This document shows, in pieces, positions 33,749-42,918 of a DNA stretch of 64,000 bases. Each line of letters starts with the position of its first letter. Within the stretch, counting starts at the first letter, position 1. The position numbers and the translations under genes are program-made. The stretch comes from Terriglobia bacterium (GTDB lineage: Bacteria > Acidobacteriota > Terriglobia > Terriglobales > Acidobacteriaceae), in assembly GCA_020073015.1 (NCBI GenBank), contig JAIQFZ010000012.1:1-64000 (forward strand), written 5' to 3'. Under the pieces are notes generated by a model, which was given only the letters and a program-made list of their open reading frames with translations, was not told where the DNA came from and searched no databases.

Positions 33749-34198
33749 ATGGTCATTCTTCACAAGCCCGTTGCCGGATTGACCAGACTGGTGCTCACTC
33801 GCTTCCTCGCGCGTGCCCGCCGCGCCGCCGGTCTGCGCGCCTCGGTCAACGTCCTCGTCACGACAAATGCCGAGATGAAATCGCTGAACCGGCGTTTCCG
33901 CGGAAAAGACAAGCCGACCGACGTGCTGTCATTTCCCGCCCCGCCCGATGCCAACAAGAACTTGGCCGGCGACATTGCCATCTCCGCCGAAATCGCCACC
34001 CAGAACGCGCGCTTCCTGGGCCACAACCCCGCCGTAGAGGTTAAGATTCTTATCTTGCACGGAATTCTCCATCTTCGCGGCTACGACCACGAGCGCGATC
34101 ACGGCCAAATGGCCCGGCGCGAGCAAGAACTGCGCCGCGAACTCCATCTGCCACTCGGATTGATCGAGCGGACCGAAACGAAGCGGAGGCACGCGTGA
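33749..34198 (+). CDS. ybeY: Endoribonuclease YbeY (rRNA maturation factor)
   Basis: 149 residues from ATG 33749, directly after GAGGAC; the track start at 33677 reads through a repeat. The zinc-binding signature ILHGILHLRGYDHERDHGQM (HGxLHLxGYDHxxD...) is intact. FRGKDKPTDVLSFPA and AGDIAISAEIA are the other family motifs. YbeY is a single-strand endoribonuclease needed for 16S rRNA 3' processing and ribosome quality control, consistent with phoH and era in the same cluster. Its stop codon overlaps the corC start (GTGA). Confidence 0.95.
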   Translation: MVILHKPVAGLTRLVLTRFLARARRAAGLRASVNVLVTTNAEMKSLNRRFRGKDKPTDVLSFPAPPDANKNLAGDIAISAEIATQNARFLGHNPAVEVKILILHGILHLRGYDHERDHGQMARREQELRRELHLPLGLIERTETKRRHA

Positions 34199-35457
34199 TC
34201 GGCGCCGGCATCACCCTGACGCTTCTGCTCGGCCTGCTGACGCTGGTCTCCTACGTGGACCGCGTGTACCAGGAAATCGGCAAGTTCCTGTCGCGCGAAT
34301 TTCAGGACAATATCGACACCTTCGAGCAGATCGTAGAGCCACGGCTGGGCGTGGGCCGCACGCGCGCGTCCCTCTCGATGGCCATTCTCACCCAGTTGAC
34401 CACGGCCGCCATCGCCATGATCGTCGGCTTCACCGTGTTTCGCGATCGTGCCTGGAGCGTCTACGAAGTGCTCGAGGCAGTCCTCAGCCTGGTTCTCATC
34501 ATCATCATCTTCCACCGCCTGCTGCCGTTTGTGTTCTTCTCGCGCACCCAGGGACGCTGGCTGATGCGCTGGACGCTGCTTCTGCGGCTCCTGATTTATC
34601 TGGTCCTGCCGGTCACGCTGGTGCTGGGATTCTGCCAGTCCGTGGCGGCGCTCACCCGCGAGCATGCGGATGTGCAGCCGGAAACCTCGTCCGAAGCGGT
34701 CGATGCGTTGATCGAAGCGGGACAGGAAGAAGGCATCATTCAGGAAGGCGACCGCGATCTGATCCAGTCGGTGGTCGAGTTCGGCGGCAAAACGGTTCGC
34801 GAGGCGATGAAGCCCAGGCCGGAGATGCTGGCCATCCCGGCCGAGACCACCGTCGAGCGCTTGCTGGAACTGCTGCAGAGCAAGCATTTTTCCCGCATCC
34901 CCGTGTACGAGGGCTCGATCCACAACATTCGCGGCATTCTCTACGCGCAGGATCTGCTGCAGGTGCCCGACTCCGAAGCCCACACGCGCACCGTCGCCAG
35001 CCTGATGCGCAAAGAAGTTTACTTCGTCCCGGAAACGAAGCTCGGCAGCGACCTGCTGCGCGAGATGCAGCGCAGCAACATCCGCATGGCGATCGTGGTC
35101 GATGAATACGGAGGCGTAGCCGGCCTGGTGACGATTGAAGACCTGGTCGAAGAAATCGTCGGCGAAATCAGCGACGAACACGAGAAACCCCAGATCACGC
35201 GCGAGAGCGATCACTCCTACATCGTCCCCGGCAACATGGACGTGGACCGCCTCGACGAACTCTTTGGCGTCCGCCTGGAAGGGAAAGAGTCAGCCACGGT
35301 AGCGGGCCTGGTCAGCGAACTCGCCGGCCGGATTCCGAAAAAAGGCGAAGTCATCGAAGACGAAGGCCTGAAGTTCGAAGTGCTCGACTCGACCGATCGC
35401 CGGGTCGAGCGCGTGCGGATTACGACGGTAGAGCCGAAGCAGATGAAGTTGATCTAG
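34195..35457 (+). CDS. CorC/HlyC-type CBS-domain membrane protein
   Basis: 420 residues, starting with GTG that overlaps the ybeY stop. The N-terminal part has about three or four membrane helices ([62 protein letters not shown]), forming a CNNM/DUF21-like region. Two CBS domains follow ([91 protein letters not shown]), then a C-terminal CorC-HlyC domain. Family members are linked to Mg2+/Co2+ efflux. The shape is that of YtfL/CorB rather than soluble CorC. Confidence 0.88.
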   Translation: MIGAGITLTLLLGLLTLVSYVDRVYQEIGKFLSREFQDNIDTFEQIVEPRLGVGRTRASLSMAILTQLTTAAIAMIVGFTVFRDRAWSVYEVLEAVLSLVLIIIIFHRLLPFVFFSRTQGRWLMRWTLLLRLLIYLVLPVTLVLGFCQSVAALTREHADVQPETSSEAVDALIEAGQEEGIIQEGDRDLIQSVVEFGGKTVREAMKPRPEMLAIPAETTVERLLELLQSKHFSRIPVYEGSIHNIRGILYAQDLLQVPDSEAHTRTVASLMRKEVYFVPETKLGSDLLREMQRSNIRMAIVVDEYGGVAGLVTIEDLVEEIVGEISDEHEKPQITRESDHSYIVPGNMDVDRLDELFGVRLEGKESATVAGLVSELAGRIPKKGEVIEDEGLKFEVLDSTDRRVERVRITTVEPKQMKLI

Positions 35458-35489
35458 TGAAGGGGCGGTTCTAAGAAAAGGCGGGTGCC

Positions 35490-35520
35490 CCACTCATTCG
35501 CGTTCTTTGCGAATGAGTGG
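35490..35520. promoter_or_regulatory. 12-bp-stem hairpin after corC
   Basis: CCACTCATTCGC and GCGAATGAGTGG pair perfectly across a seven-base loop (gttcttt). It lies 33 bp after the corC-like stop. There is no T-run, so it may be an mRNA-end-stabilising hairpin or a repeat rather than a classic terminator. The ORF-track start of the next gene begins inside it. Confidence 0.55.
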
Positions 35521-35559
35521 GTGGCTTCCAGACTAGAGGCCCGACAGCTGGCGGCAACT

Positions 35560-36132
35560 ATGGTCGTGACAATCTCGCCGCCGCGACGCAAGATCTTCGG
35601 CCGGCTTTCCATCACGGTCGGGAATGCGGTGCAACTCTCGGGGATGTTGGCTGCTTGTGCCTTGTTCGCTGCGGCTCGCTCCACAGATTCGAAATCGGCC
35701 GCCATGGTCGCCATGGTCTTAGGCTGGGTTCTGCTGTATTTCTTCTGCCACGCCATCGCTCACTGGGTGGTCGGGCGGATCCTTGGCATTGGCTTCGCTT
35801 TTTACACGGTTGGCGGAACCGGAAATCCAGAAGGCTATCCCGCTGGCCTGCGGTGGTTTTTCGAGCATCTCCCCTTCTTTGGTGTGCAGACGGAAAAGGC
35901 CTCGAGGGAGAAAGCCACCCCGGCGGCCAAAGCAATCATGTGGTCGGCGGGCGTGACGTCTTCCGCGGTTGTTCCAACCTGGGGCGCGCTCTGGGCTTGG
36001 ACCTCAGGCGTTCCCGGCAGCAAATTGTTTCTGATCTTTGCGGCGATCTGGGCAATCGCTACACTGGCCAGCAACTGGACCAGTCGCACGGGCGACTATT
36101 CGAAGGCTCGCCGCGCCCTCGGCCGTCCCTGA
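35560..36132 (+). CDS. Membrane protein with HxxxH motif, function unknown
   Basis: 190 residues from ATG 35560; the earlier track start lies in the hairpin. About four hydrophobic segments (LSGMLAACALFAAA; MVLGWVLLYFFCHAIAHWVVGRILGIGFAFY; SAGVTSSAVVPTWGALWAW; LFLIFAAIWAIATLASNW). FFCHAIAHW has the spacing of the site-2-protease HExxH motif but lacks the glutamate; GNPEGYP follows. It could be a catalytically dead M50-like relative or unrelated. It sits between corC and era on the same strand. Confidence 0.5.
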   Translation: MVVTISPPRRKIFGRLSITVGNAVQLSGMLAACALFAAARSTDSKSAAMVAMVLGWVLLYFFCHAIAHWVVGRILGIGFAFYTVGGTGNPEGYPAGLRWFFEHLPFFGVQTEKASREKATPAAKAIMWSAGVTSSAVVPTWGALWAWTSGVPGSKLFLIFAAIWAIATLASNWTSRTGDYSKARRALGRP

Positions 36133-36180
36133 CCGATATTTCTCTGGATGTCAGGTTGCATACGGAGTGACACTACAGGT

Positions 36181-36296
36181 TGTCATCTTGAGCGAAGCGA
36201 AAGACCTATGCATTGTGCAGTCCAGTACACAGGTCCTTCGCTCGCTCAGGATGACAGGGTGGTTTTCTGCTGCGAACTTGCGGGACACCACACTAG
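36181..36296. repeat. GTCATCnTGAGC palindromic repeat plus AACTTGCGGGACACCAC module (copy 2)
   Basis: TGTCATCTTGAGCGAAGCGAAAGACC at the left end and GGTCCTTCGCTCGCTCAGGATGACA at the right (36181-36256) form a long imperfect palindrome. CGAACTTGCGGGACACCACACTAG follows at 36273-36296. Both modules also occur at 20932-21052, 15 kb away, in the same order. Confidence 0.75.
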
Positions 36297-36353
36297 CAGC
36301 CGGTAGCTAGCAGCCAGTAGCTAGAAGCCAGTCGCTGCTAGTAGCCTGTACTC
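36297..36353. repeat. Low-complexity AGCTAGCAGCCAGT word repeat before era
   Basis: About 50 bp made of slightly varied copies of a 13-15 base word (cagccggtagctag, cagccagtagctag, aagccagtcgctgctag). Similar word-like repeats fill other gaps (38035-38068, 51180-51212, 7360-7390). It contains no ribosome-binding site, leaving era without a visible one. Confidence 0.6.
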
Positions 36354-37292
36354 ATGTCCTTCCACTCCGGATTCGTCTGCATTCTCGGGCGTCCCAACGC
36401 GGGCAAGAGCACGCTGCTCAACGCGCTGGTGGGCGAGAAGCTCGCCATCATTTCTCCCAAGCCCCAGACCACGCGCAACCGCATTCTTGGCATCATCAAC
36501 ATTCCTCCGCAGAAAGGGCGGGAGGCCGGACAGATCGTCCTCATCGACACGCCCGGCGTGCACCGTTCCGGCTCCTCGCTGGGCCGCAAGATGATGGCCG
36601 AGGTGCGCGAAGCGCTCGAGGGCTGCGAACTTATTTTGCTGATCGTCGATGCCAAGAGGAAGTGGGATTCCGACGATGCCTTCGGCCTTGACCTCGCGAA
36701 AAAGGGGGGAACACCCGTGTTCCTTCTGCTCAACAAGATTGATCTGCTGGCCGACAAGCGCGACCTGCTGCCGCTGATTGCGCAGTTCCAGTCGCTGCAT
36801 GACTTCAAGGAGATTGTTCCGATCTCCGCCCTCAAGAAAAAAGGACTCGACGAATTGCTGCAATGCGTTGTGAAAGCCTTGCCGAATGGCCCACGCTATT
36901 TTCCTGAAGATCAGATTACCGACCAGCCGGTGCGCTTCATGGCGGCGGAGTTGATCCGCGAGCATGTTCTGATGCAGACGCATGAAGAGGTGCCGCACGC
37001 GGTCTCGGTCGTCGTCGAGCAGTTCGAAGAAGGTCCAAAGCTGGTCCGGATCGCCGCGGTCATTTATTGTGAGCGCGACGGCCAGAAAGCCATCTTGCTC
37101 GGGAAAGGTGGCCAGATGCTGAAGAAGATCGGCACTTCGGCGCGACTGGACATCGAGAAGATGGTTCGGACCAAAGTGTTTCTGGAACTCTTCGTCAAAG
37201 TGCAGCCGGGGTGGCGCGATTCACGGCAGTTTGTCGAGGAACTGGACTGGCGGCGCCAACTCGAGTCGATTGCGGGTCCGCCGCAGAAGTAG
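36354..37292 (+). CDS. era: GTPase Era
   Basis: 312 residues. GTPase motifs in order: GRPNAGKSTLLNALVG (G1), a Thr in PKPQTTRNRILGI (G2), DTPGVH (G3), NKIDLL (G4) and ISALKKKGLDELL (G5 region). The C-terminal KH domain carries RIAAVIYCERDGQKAILLGKGGQMLKKIGTSAR with the GxxG loop GKGG. Era binds the 3' end of 16S rRNA and acts late in 30S assembly; it closes the phoH-ybeY-corC cluster, a common arrangement. No ribosome-binding site is seen before the ATG. Confidence 0.96.
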   Translation: MSFHSGFVCILGRPNAGKSTLLNALVGEKLAIISPKPQTTRNRILGIINIPPQKGREAGQIVLIDTPGVHRSGSSLGRKMMAEVREALEGCELILLIVDAKRKWDSDDAFGLDLAKKGGTPVFLLLNKIDLLADKRDLLPLIAQFQSLHDFKEIVPISALKKKGLDELLQCVVKALPNGPRYFPEDQITDQPVRFMAAELIREHVLMQTHEEVPHAVSVVVEQFEEGPKLVRIAAVIYCERDGQKAILLGKGGQMLKKIGTSARLDIEKMVRTKVFLELFVKVQPGWRDSRQFVEELDWRRQLESIAGPPQK

Positions 37293-37530
37293 ACCCGGCG
37301 TTCGGCTCTGGGCGCTGGGTTTCAGGGGGCATTCCTGCGCGCGTGCGCTCGAATGGCGTTGCTTTCTGCTCAACGTTTTGGGCGGCATTACCTTCGACCT
37401 GTTACTCCGGGTTCGTTCAAAAAACGCGACACGGCTATCAATCTCTAGACTTTCTCGACCCGTTCGTGCATCTTAAATAGCTGAGGGGCACAAAGCCAAA
37501 AGCCGGGAGCCTGGAGCCGGCACCCTGACC

Positions 37531-37992
37531 ATGCCAGATTCTTCCCCATCCTCGAAGCCGCTGCCATCCTGCAATTTCGACGCGCACCATCTCAATCTCA
37601 AGCTGAGCGTGACGCTCAGTGCGGACCGCAATACGGTCGATCCGGTGGTGCGCAGCATCATGAAAGTCGTCCGGGAGATGAAATGCGCCAACGGGCGCGA
37701 GGACGACATTGAATTGGCATTGTCAGAAGCGCTGGCGAACGCTGTGGTGCATGGAGCGGGTTTGGACCCGAAGAAGATTGTGGAGTGCGACGTGGCGTGC
37801 GACGAAGAACACGGCATGCTAATTGTGGTGCGCGACCCCGGTCCGGGCTTCGACCCCGAGCAGATCACCGATCCCTGTTGCGGCGAGAATATCTATTCCA
37901 GCCACGGCCGCGGCATCTACCTGATCAATCAGTTGATGGATGAAGTGCAGTTTCGGAAGAACGGAACTGAGATTCACATGATTAAGAGGTAG
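37531..37992 (+). CDS. RsbW-like anti-sigma/serine kinase ATPase
   Basis: 153 residues. A single GHKL ATPase domain of the HATPase_c_2 type: LALSEALANAVVHGAG (N box), VVRDPGPGFDPEQI (G1 box) and HGRGIYLINQLMDEVQFRKNG (G2 box). RsbW/SpoIIAB-type proteins bind sigma factors or phosphorylate STAS-domain antagonists on serine. No partner STAS or sigma gene is adjacent, so the target is unknown. The 238-bp gap upstream (37293-37530) holds no gene; its last 45 bp are word-like repeats (aaagccaaaagccgggagcc). Confidence 0.85.
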   Translation: MPDSSPSSKPLPSCNFDAHHLNLKLSVTLSADRNTVDPVVRSIMKVVREMKCANGREDDIELALSEALANAVVHGAGLDPKKIVECDVACDEEHGMLIVVRDPGPGFDPEQITDPCCGENIYSSHGRGIYLINQLMDEVQFRKNGTEIHMIKR

Positions 37993-38068
37993 GTCGCAGC
38001 TTGCAGTTGGTAGTTCGCAAAATCACTTCCCACCCGGAACGCCCCAACTACGAGCTACGAACTCCGAA

Positions 38069-39427
38069 CTACGAGTCTTTTGCGGCAATTCCCAGACTCT
38101 TCATCTTCCGGTACAGGTGGCTCCGCTCCAGCCCGAGCGTTTCCGCGGTGCGGCTGACGTTGCCGTGATTTTCATCCAGCTTCTTGAGAATGTAGTCGCG
38201 TTCATACGCGGCGCGAGCCTGGTGCAGGGTGGAGCCGTCGCCGCTTCCGGTTCGACGCGCACCTTCGCGGTGCACCAGTGGAGGAAGGTGCTTGCGTTCG
38301 AAGCGTGAGGTGGTTGGATTCATAATCACGATCCGTTCGATCACGTTGCGCAATTCGCGCACGTTCCCCGGCCAGGCATAACGCATCAGCACTTCGATCG
38401 CGTCATCCGTGATTTCGCGCGGACGACGGCCGTACGCCGATGCAAACTCCTTCAGAAAATACCGCGCGAACAGCGGAATGTCTTCTTTGCGTTCGCGCAG
38501 TGGCGGCACCACGAACGGAATCACGTTGAGCCGGTAAAACAAATCTTCGCGGAAGTTGCCCTTCGCGATTTCCTCCTCAAGGTCTTTATTCGTCGACGCA
38601 ATCACGCGCACATCGACCGTGATGGGGTCATCGCTTCCGACCGGAGTGAAACGCTGCTGTTCGAGCGTGCGCAGAACCTTCGACTGGGTCTTCAGGCTCA
38701 TGTCCCCGATCTCATCCAGAAACAGTGTTCCGCGATCGGCCTTCTGGAACTTGCCTTCCTTGTCTGCGGTAGCGCCCGGAAACGACGCTTTGCGATGTCC
38801 GAACAGTTCGCTTTCAATCAAGTCCTCCGGAATCGCGGCGCAATTGACCTCGACAAACATCTCGTCCCGGCGCAGGCTCTGCACGTGGATCGCGTGCGCC
38901 ACCAGTTCCTTCCCGGTGCCCGACTCGCCATAAATCAGCACGCGGCCGTTGGTCGGCGCCATCAGCGCGATCTGCTGGCGCAAGGCTTTCATTGGGATAC
39001 TGTCGCCCACGATCACGCTCTTCGTCTGCAACTGCTTTCGCAGATCGCGATTCTCATGCCGCAACCTGCGAGTCTCAATCGCGTTCTTGATCAGGATGAG
39101 TGTTTTTTCGAGCGATAGTGGCTTTTCCGCAAAATCGTAGGCGCCGAGTTTGGTGGCGCGCACTGCGGTTTCGATCGTGCCGTGCCCGGAGATCATGATG
39201 ACCTCGGGCGGATCGTCGAGGGCGCGGATCTTTTCGAGCGTTTCCAGGCCATCCATGCCGGGAAGCCAGACGTCGAGCACAACTACGTCGAAGCTGGTCT
39301 TGCGCAATAGTTCCAGGCAGTCTTCACCGCTGGGGCTGGTGGCGACTTGGTAGCCTTCGTCCTCGAGAATGCCCTGCAGCGACTCGCGGATACTGGCTTC
39401 GTCGTCAACGATCAGGAGATGTTCCAT
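38069..39427 (-). CDS. NtrX-like AAA+ response regulator with altered GAFTGA loop
   Basis: 452 residues. Receiver domain (1-120: LLIVDDEASIRESL, VVVLDVWLPGMDG with Asp as phosphorylation site, KP switch Lys), then a bEBP AAA+ domain: YGESGTGKELVAHAIH (Walker A), GTLFLDEIGDMS (Walker B), NFREDLFYRLNVIPFVVPPLRERKEDI and WPGNVRELRNVIERIV. A Fis-type DNA-binding helix-turn-helix ends the protein (GNVSRTAETLGLERSHLYRKMKSLG). The loop that normally reads GAFTGA and touches sigma54 reads ASFPGA (FGHRKASFPGATADKEGKF). It may therefore not use sigma54 in the usual way. It follows the NtrY-like kinase by two bases. Confidence 0.9.
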   Translation of the reverse strand: MEHLLIVDDEASIRESLQGILEDEGYQVATSPSGEDCLELLRKTSFDVVVLDVWLPGMDGLETLEKIRALDDPPEVIMISGHGTIETAVRATKLGAYDFAEKPLSLEKTLILIKNAIETRRLRHENRDLRKQLQTKSVIVGDSIPMKALRQQIALMAPTNGRVLIYGESGTGKELVAHAIHVQSLRRDEMFVEVNCAAIPEDLIESELFGHRKASFPGATADKEGKFQKADRGTLFLDEIGDMSLKTQSKVLRTLEQQRFTPVGSDDPITVDVRVIASTNKDLEEEIAKGNFREDLFYRLNVIPFVVPPLRERKEDIPLFARYFLKEFASAYGRRPREITDDAIEVLMRYAWPGNVRELRNVIERIVIMNPTTSRFERKHLPPLVHREGARRTGSGDGSTLHQARAAYERDYILKKLDENHGNVSRTAETLGLERSHLYRKMKSLGIAAKDS

Positions 39428-39429
39428 GG

Positions 39430-41697
39430 TTAGCTTGCCGCCGGGGCGCTCACCGCTTCGGGCGCGACCGGCAGTTCGACCACGAAGCGGGTGCCCATCG
39501 GCTTATTCTCTTCCACCCGGATGGAGCCCCGATGATCTTCCACGATGCGGCTCACAATGGCCAGCCCGAGTCCAGTGCCGCGCTGCTTAGTGGAAAAGTA
39601 GGGAAGAAACAGCCGCTCCTTCACGTCACGGGAAATACCGTGCCCGGTGTCGGCGACGACGAGTTCGACGGCATCGCGGCTGCCGACCAGCGAGGTCGAA
39701 ATCGTGATCTCTTTCAGGATTGCGTCCTGCAGGGCTTCGGCGGCATTGTCGACCAAGTTGGCGACCGCGCGCTTGATGGCTTCCGGATCCGCCATCACGT
39801 TCGGGAGGTCCGGCGCCAGTTCCGTGCGCACGCGAATGCCCTCCAGCCGCCCGTCGAACATGATGAGCGCGTTCTGGACCAGGCTGTTCAAGCCGGCGGG
39901 TTGCGGGCGGGAAGCGGGAAAGCGCGCCAGGACGGAGAATTCGTCGACCAGCGTGCGCACCGTTTCCGCCGCATTATGGATCGTTTCTGCGCAGGTTCGA
40001 ATGATCTCCAGCGAATTGGCATCGGGCGTCGTGCCGCGGGCCAGGTGGCGACGAATGCGTTCCGCGGAAAGCGCGATCGGGGTCAGCGGGTTCTTGATCT
40101 CATGCGCCACGCGCCGCGCCACCTCGCGCCAGGCCGCCTGTTTTTGTGCCCGGAGCAGGTCGGACAAGTCTTCGAACACCAGCACGTACCCCCAACGCTC
40201 GGCTGAGTGCGCGAGCGCGGCGACGGTAACCGCAACATTGAGCTGCGCGCGGGGCAGCGTGAGTTCCATATTCGCGGCCGTGATTCCCATGCGATCGGCA
40301 CGGCGCAGCAACAATTCCAGGTCGTCGAGGACATCGGCCGGCAAAATATCCCGCAGGGGAACGTTCACCAAAGCCGAGGGTGCCGCGTACTGCGCCTGAT
40401 CCAGCGAAAACATCCGGAACAGGGAAGCGTTGACCAGGGTAATGCGGCGGCTCGCATCGATCGAAATTACTCCGGTCGGAATGCTCTCCAGGATGGTTTC
40501 GATGTAGCGGCGCCGTCGTTCCAGGGCTTCGTTGACATGGCCCAATTCGTGGCTGGACGCCTCGATCTGGTGGCGGCTGGATTCGAGTTGCTCGGCCATG
40601 CTGTTGAATGACAGCACCAGTTCGGCCAACTCGTCGGTGGCGCGGATATCGACCCGATAATCGAGCTGACCTTTGGAGATGGCTTCGGTGCCCGCCGCCA
40701 GCGCTGCCACCGGCCGGTTCACCAGCTTCGAAAGAAACAGGGCGAGCCATGTCGACGCGAATAGCACTACGACGGTCAAGAGCAGAAGGAACCCGATATA
40801 GGTCCGGCGTACCAGCTTTCTTTGGCGCGCCAGTTCGATGTAGCGCTGCTGGCTGTCGAGGATTTGTTTTGCCGTTTCCGCAAACTTCGGCGGCAAGGGC
40901 ATGGCGACCAGCACGCCGCCGTCGCCAGCGGAGGCGGCCCCGACAATGTAGTCGGTCCGGCCCCACTGGAAGTGAGGATGTTCTCCGCGCAGTGCCGGCT
41001 GGAGGGGGAAGCGGTCTTTCATTTCTGTCCACCGGGCCGGGGCGTTTAAGCTGGCTGCCGCGTTGCCCTCCTCCAGGGCCAGTACGAATCCGCCCTGCAG
41101 CGTTGGGATGTGTTCCCGGAGTTCTTCATCGGCGGCAGAAAAATTCTTGCTGGCAAAGGCTCTTTGAAATTCTTCCGACTGCGCGATCGACTGCGCCTCC
41201 GAGGTTGCGTTCTGGCCAGCGTAGTCATAGAGCAGAGCCGACATGGCGGCCGTGTCCGCTCGCACTTCTTCGACTGGCTGCGAAAACCACTTGTCAATCG
41301 AGCGGTTCATCAGCCCATACGAGAACCAGAACATCGCGATCACCGGCAAAAACGACAGCAGCAAATTGACCACGACCAGGCGCGTGCGGAACTTCGAACC
41401 GGCCACACCCTGCTGGCGCTCGGCGTAGAGTTTGAGCAGGTTGCGTCCCAACACCACCGTCAGCGCGACAAACAGCAAGAAAATCAGCGCCGACAGTCCG
41501 GCAAACAGAAGCAGTTGCTGGTTGCTGTCCGGGCTGATGAATTTCAGGTTGAACGAGCCTTGCAGAACCAGGATCGCGAGCAGAAGAAAAGCCGTCACCG
41601 CCAGCCCGATCACGGCCTTCCGCCGCCCCGACGTTTTGGGCTCGACGTCGCGAATTGGATTCGGTGTGACCAAGGCCAAGCATCCCGGCAAGAACAC
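39430..41697 (-). CDS. NtrY-like membrane sensor histidine kinase
   Basis: Up to 755 residues; the GTG start is uncertain and a TTG a few codons in is an alternative. Two helices near the N-terminus (AVIGLAVTAFLLLAILVLQG; LLLFAGLSALIFLLFVALTVVLG), a third (LVVVNLLLSFLPVIAMFWFSYG), a periplasmic stretch, and a fourth (YIGFLLLLTVVVLFASTWLALFL). Then HAMP (LVNRPVAALAAGTEAISKGQLDYRV), PAS (ILESIPTGVISIDASRRITLVNAS), the H box VARRVAHEIKNPLTPIALSAERI and ATPase boxes (NLVDNAAEAL, DTGHGIS, GTGLGLAIV). This is the NtrY layout, paired with the NtrX-like regulator two bases downstream; usually linked to nitrogen or redox sensing. Confidence 0.9.
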   Translation of the reverse strand: MFLPGCLALVTPNPIRDVEPKTSGRRKAVIGLAVTAFLLLAILVLQGSFNLKFISPDSNQQLLLFAGLSALIFLLFVALTVVLGRNLLKLYAERQQGVAGSKFRTRLVVVNLLLSFLPVIAMFWFSYGLMNRSIDKWFSQPVEEVRADTAAMSALLYDYAGQNATSEAQSIAQSEEFQRAFASKNFSAADEELREHIPTLQGGFVLALEEGNAAASLNAPARWTEMKDRFPLQPALRGEHPHFQWGRTDYIVGAASAGDGGVLVAMPLPPKFAETAKQILDSQQRYIELARQRKLVRRTYIGFLLLLTVVVLFASTWLALFLSKLVNRPVAALAAGTEAISKGQLDYRVDIRATDELAELVLSFNSMAEQLESSRHQIEASSHELGHVNEALERRRRYIETILESIPTGVISIDASRRITLVNASLFRMFSLDQAQYAAPSALVNVPLRDILPADVLDDLELLLRRADRMGITAANMELTLPRAQLNVAVTVAALAHSAERWGYVLVFEDLSDLLRAQKQAAWREVARRVAHEIKNPLTPIALSAERIRRHLARGTTPDANSLEIIRTCAETIHNAAETVRTLVDEFSVLARFPASRPQPAGLNSLVQNALIMFDGRLEGIRVRTELAPDLPNVMADPEAIKRAVANLVDNAAEALQDAILKEITISTSLVGSRDAVELVVADTGHGISRDVKERLFLPYFSTKQRGTGLGLAIVSRIVEDHRGSIRVEENKPMGTRFVVELPVAPEAVSAPAAS

Positions 41698-41832
41698 GCA
41701 ACCGGCGACAGGATTGGTCCATTATAGAACCGCCAGGCAGCGCCAGTGACGATGGGCAAAGGGACTTCGCAGGGTGGTAAAGTTCTTCGTGACCCGTCAA
41801 TTCTTCCGGCATCCGGACGGGACGACGAGATC

Positions 41833-42918
41833 ATGCACATTCCTGATGGTTACCTCAGCCCGTCGACTTGTGCGACCCTCTATTTGTTCGCCGCTTCGGG
41901 CTGGTATGCGGCGCTGAAGCGCATCAAGCAGCTTCTCGCCACGCGCGCCATCCCACTGATCTCAGTGTTTGCGGCCTTCTCCTTCGTCGTCATGATGTTC
42001 AACGTTCCCCTGCCCGGCGGAACCACCGGTCATGCCCTTGGCGTGGGCGTCGCCGTGATCGTGCTCGGCCCCTGGGGTTCGATGCTTGCTATTTCGATTG
42101 CTCTCGCCATCCAGGCGCTGTTCTTCGGCGACGGCGGGATCACCACGTTGGGAGCGAATTGCTTCAACATGGCAATCGTTGGATCGTTCACGGCCTACGC
42201 TGTGTACCGGATGATCGCAGCGAACTCGCAGTTGAACTCTCGCAGACGAGTCCTGGCGGGGGCGGTTGCCGGGTATGTGTCCATCAACGCCGCAGCCTTC
42301 GTTACAGCCATTGAGTTCGGAATTCAGCCCACGCTTTTTCATGACGCCAGCGGCACGCCGCTCTACGCGCCCTATCCGTTGCATGTGGCCATTCCCGCGA
42401 TGATGATCGGACATCTGACCTTCGCAGGGCTGGCGGAAGCGGCGATCTCGGCCGGCATGGTGTCCTATCTCCAGCAAGCGGACTTGGGTCTTCTGCGAGG
42501 GGTAGGCGGTCTGGCCCAGACGGCGGGGCCGACCATCGCTGACCCGCACGCCGAACGCTCCCAGAGACGACTGTGGTGGGCGGTGGCTCTCCTCATGTTG
42601 TGCACGCCGCTTGGCATCCTGGCGGCAGGCACGGCCTGGGGCGAATGGTCGTCTGCTGATTTAATGAATCCGCACACGCAGGAACAGATCGGAGCCGCCT
42701 CGGGCAACCATGCGCCTCCGTCTTCCGTTCCTGCCGGGATTCAAAAGCTGTCGACCCTGTGGACGGCGCCGTTCCCCGGCTATGCGCCGAGGTTCATCAA
42801 GAGTCCGGTGTTTGGGTATTTGCTCTCGGCAATGTTTGGGGTGGGGTTCTTTGTCTTGGCTTCGCTAGTCGGGGGAGTAATCGCCAGAAAATGGCCGAGG
42901 AGGACCCTTCGCTCGTGA
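41833..42918 (+). CDS. cbiM: CbiM-CbiN-type fused substrate component of a Ni/Co ECF transporter
   Basis: 361 residues from ATG 41833. The start MHIPDGYLSP is decisive, because in CbiM/NikM the N-terminal Met-His supplies metal ligands and HIPDG is invariant. Seven or so helices follow, with MFNVPLPGGTTGHALG and ANCFNMAIVGSFTAY as family motifs. The extra C-terminal part (ILAAGTAWGEWSSADL...FGYLLSAMFGVGFFVLASLVGGVIA) resembles the PDGLE/CbiN membrane component fused to CbiM. Brings Ni2+ or Co2+ into the cell with CbiQ and CbiO downstream. The track start at 41746 is rejected. Confidence 0.92.
   Translation: MHIPDGYLSPSTCATLYLFAASGWYAALKRIKQLLATRAIPLISVFAAFSFVVMMFNVPLPGGTTGHALGVGVAVIVLGPWGSMLAISIALAIQALFFGDGGITTLGANCFNMAIVGSFTAYAVYRMIAANSQLNSRRRVLAGAVAGYVSINAAAFVTAIEFGIQPTLFHDASGTPLYAPYPLHVAIPAMMIGHLTFAGLAEAAISAGMVSYLQQADLGLLRGVGGLAQTAGPTIADPHAERSQRRLWWAVALLMLCTPLGILAAGTAWGEWSSADLMNPHTQEQIGAASGNHAPPSSVPAGIQKLSTLWTAPFPGYAPRFIKSPVFGYLLSAMFGVGFFVLASLVGGVIARKWPRRTLRS

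Noticed and set aside
34099-35214. 371-residue minus-strand ORF
   Set aside because: Antisense shadow of the corC-like gene.
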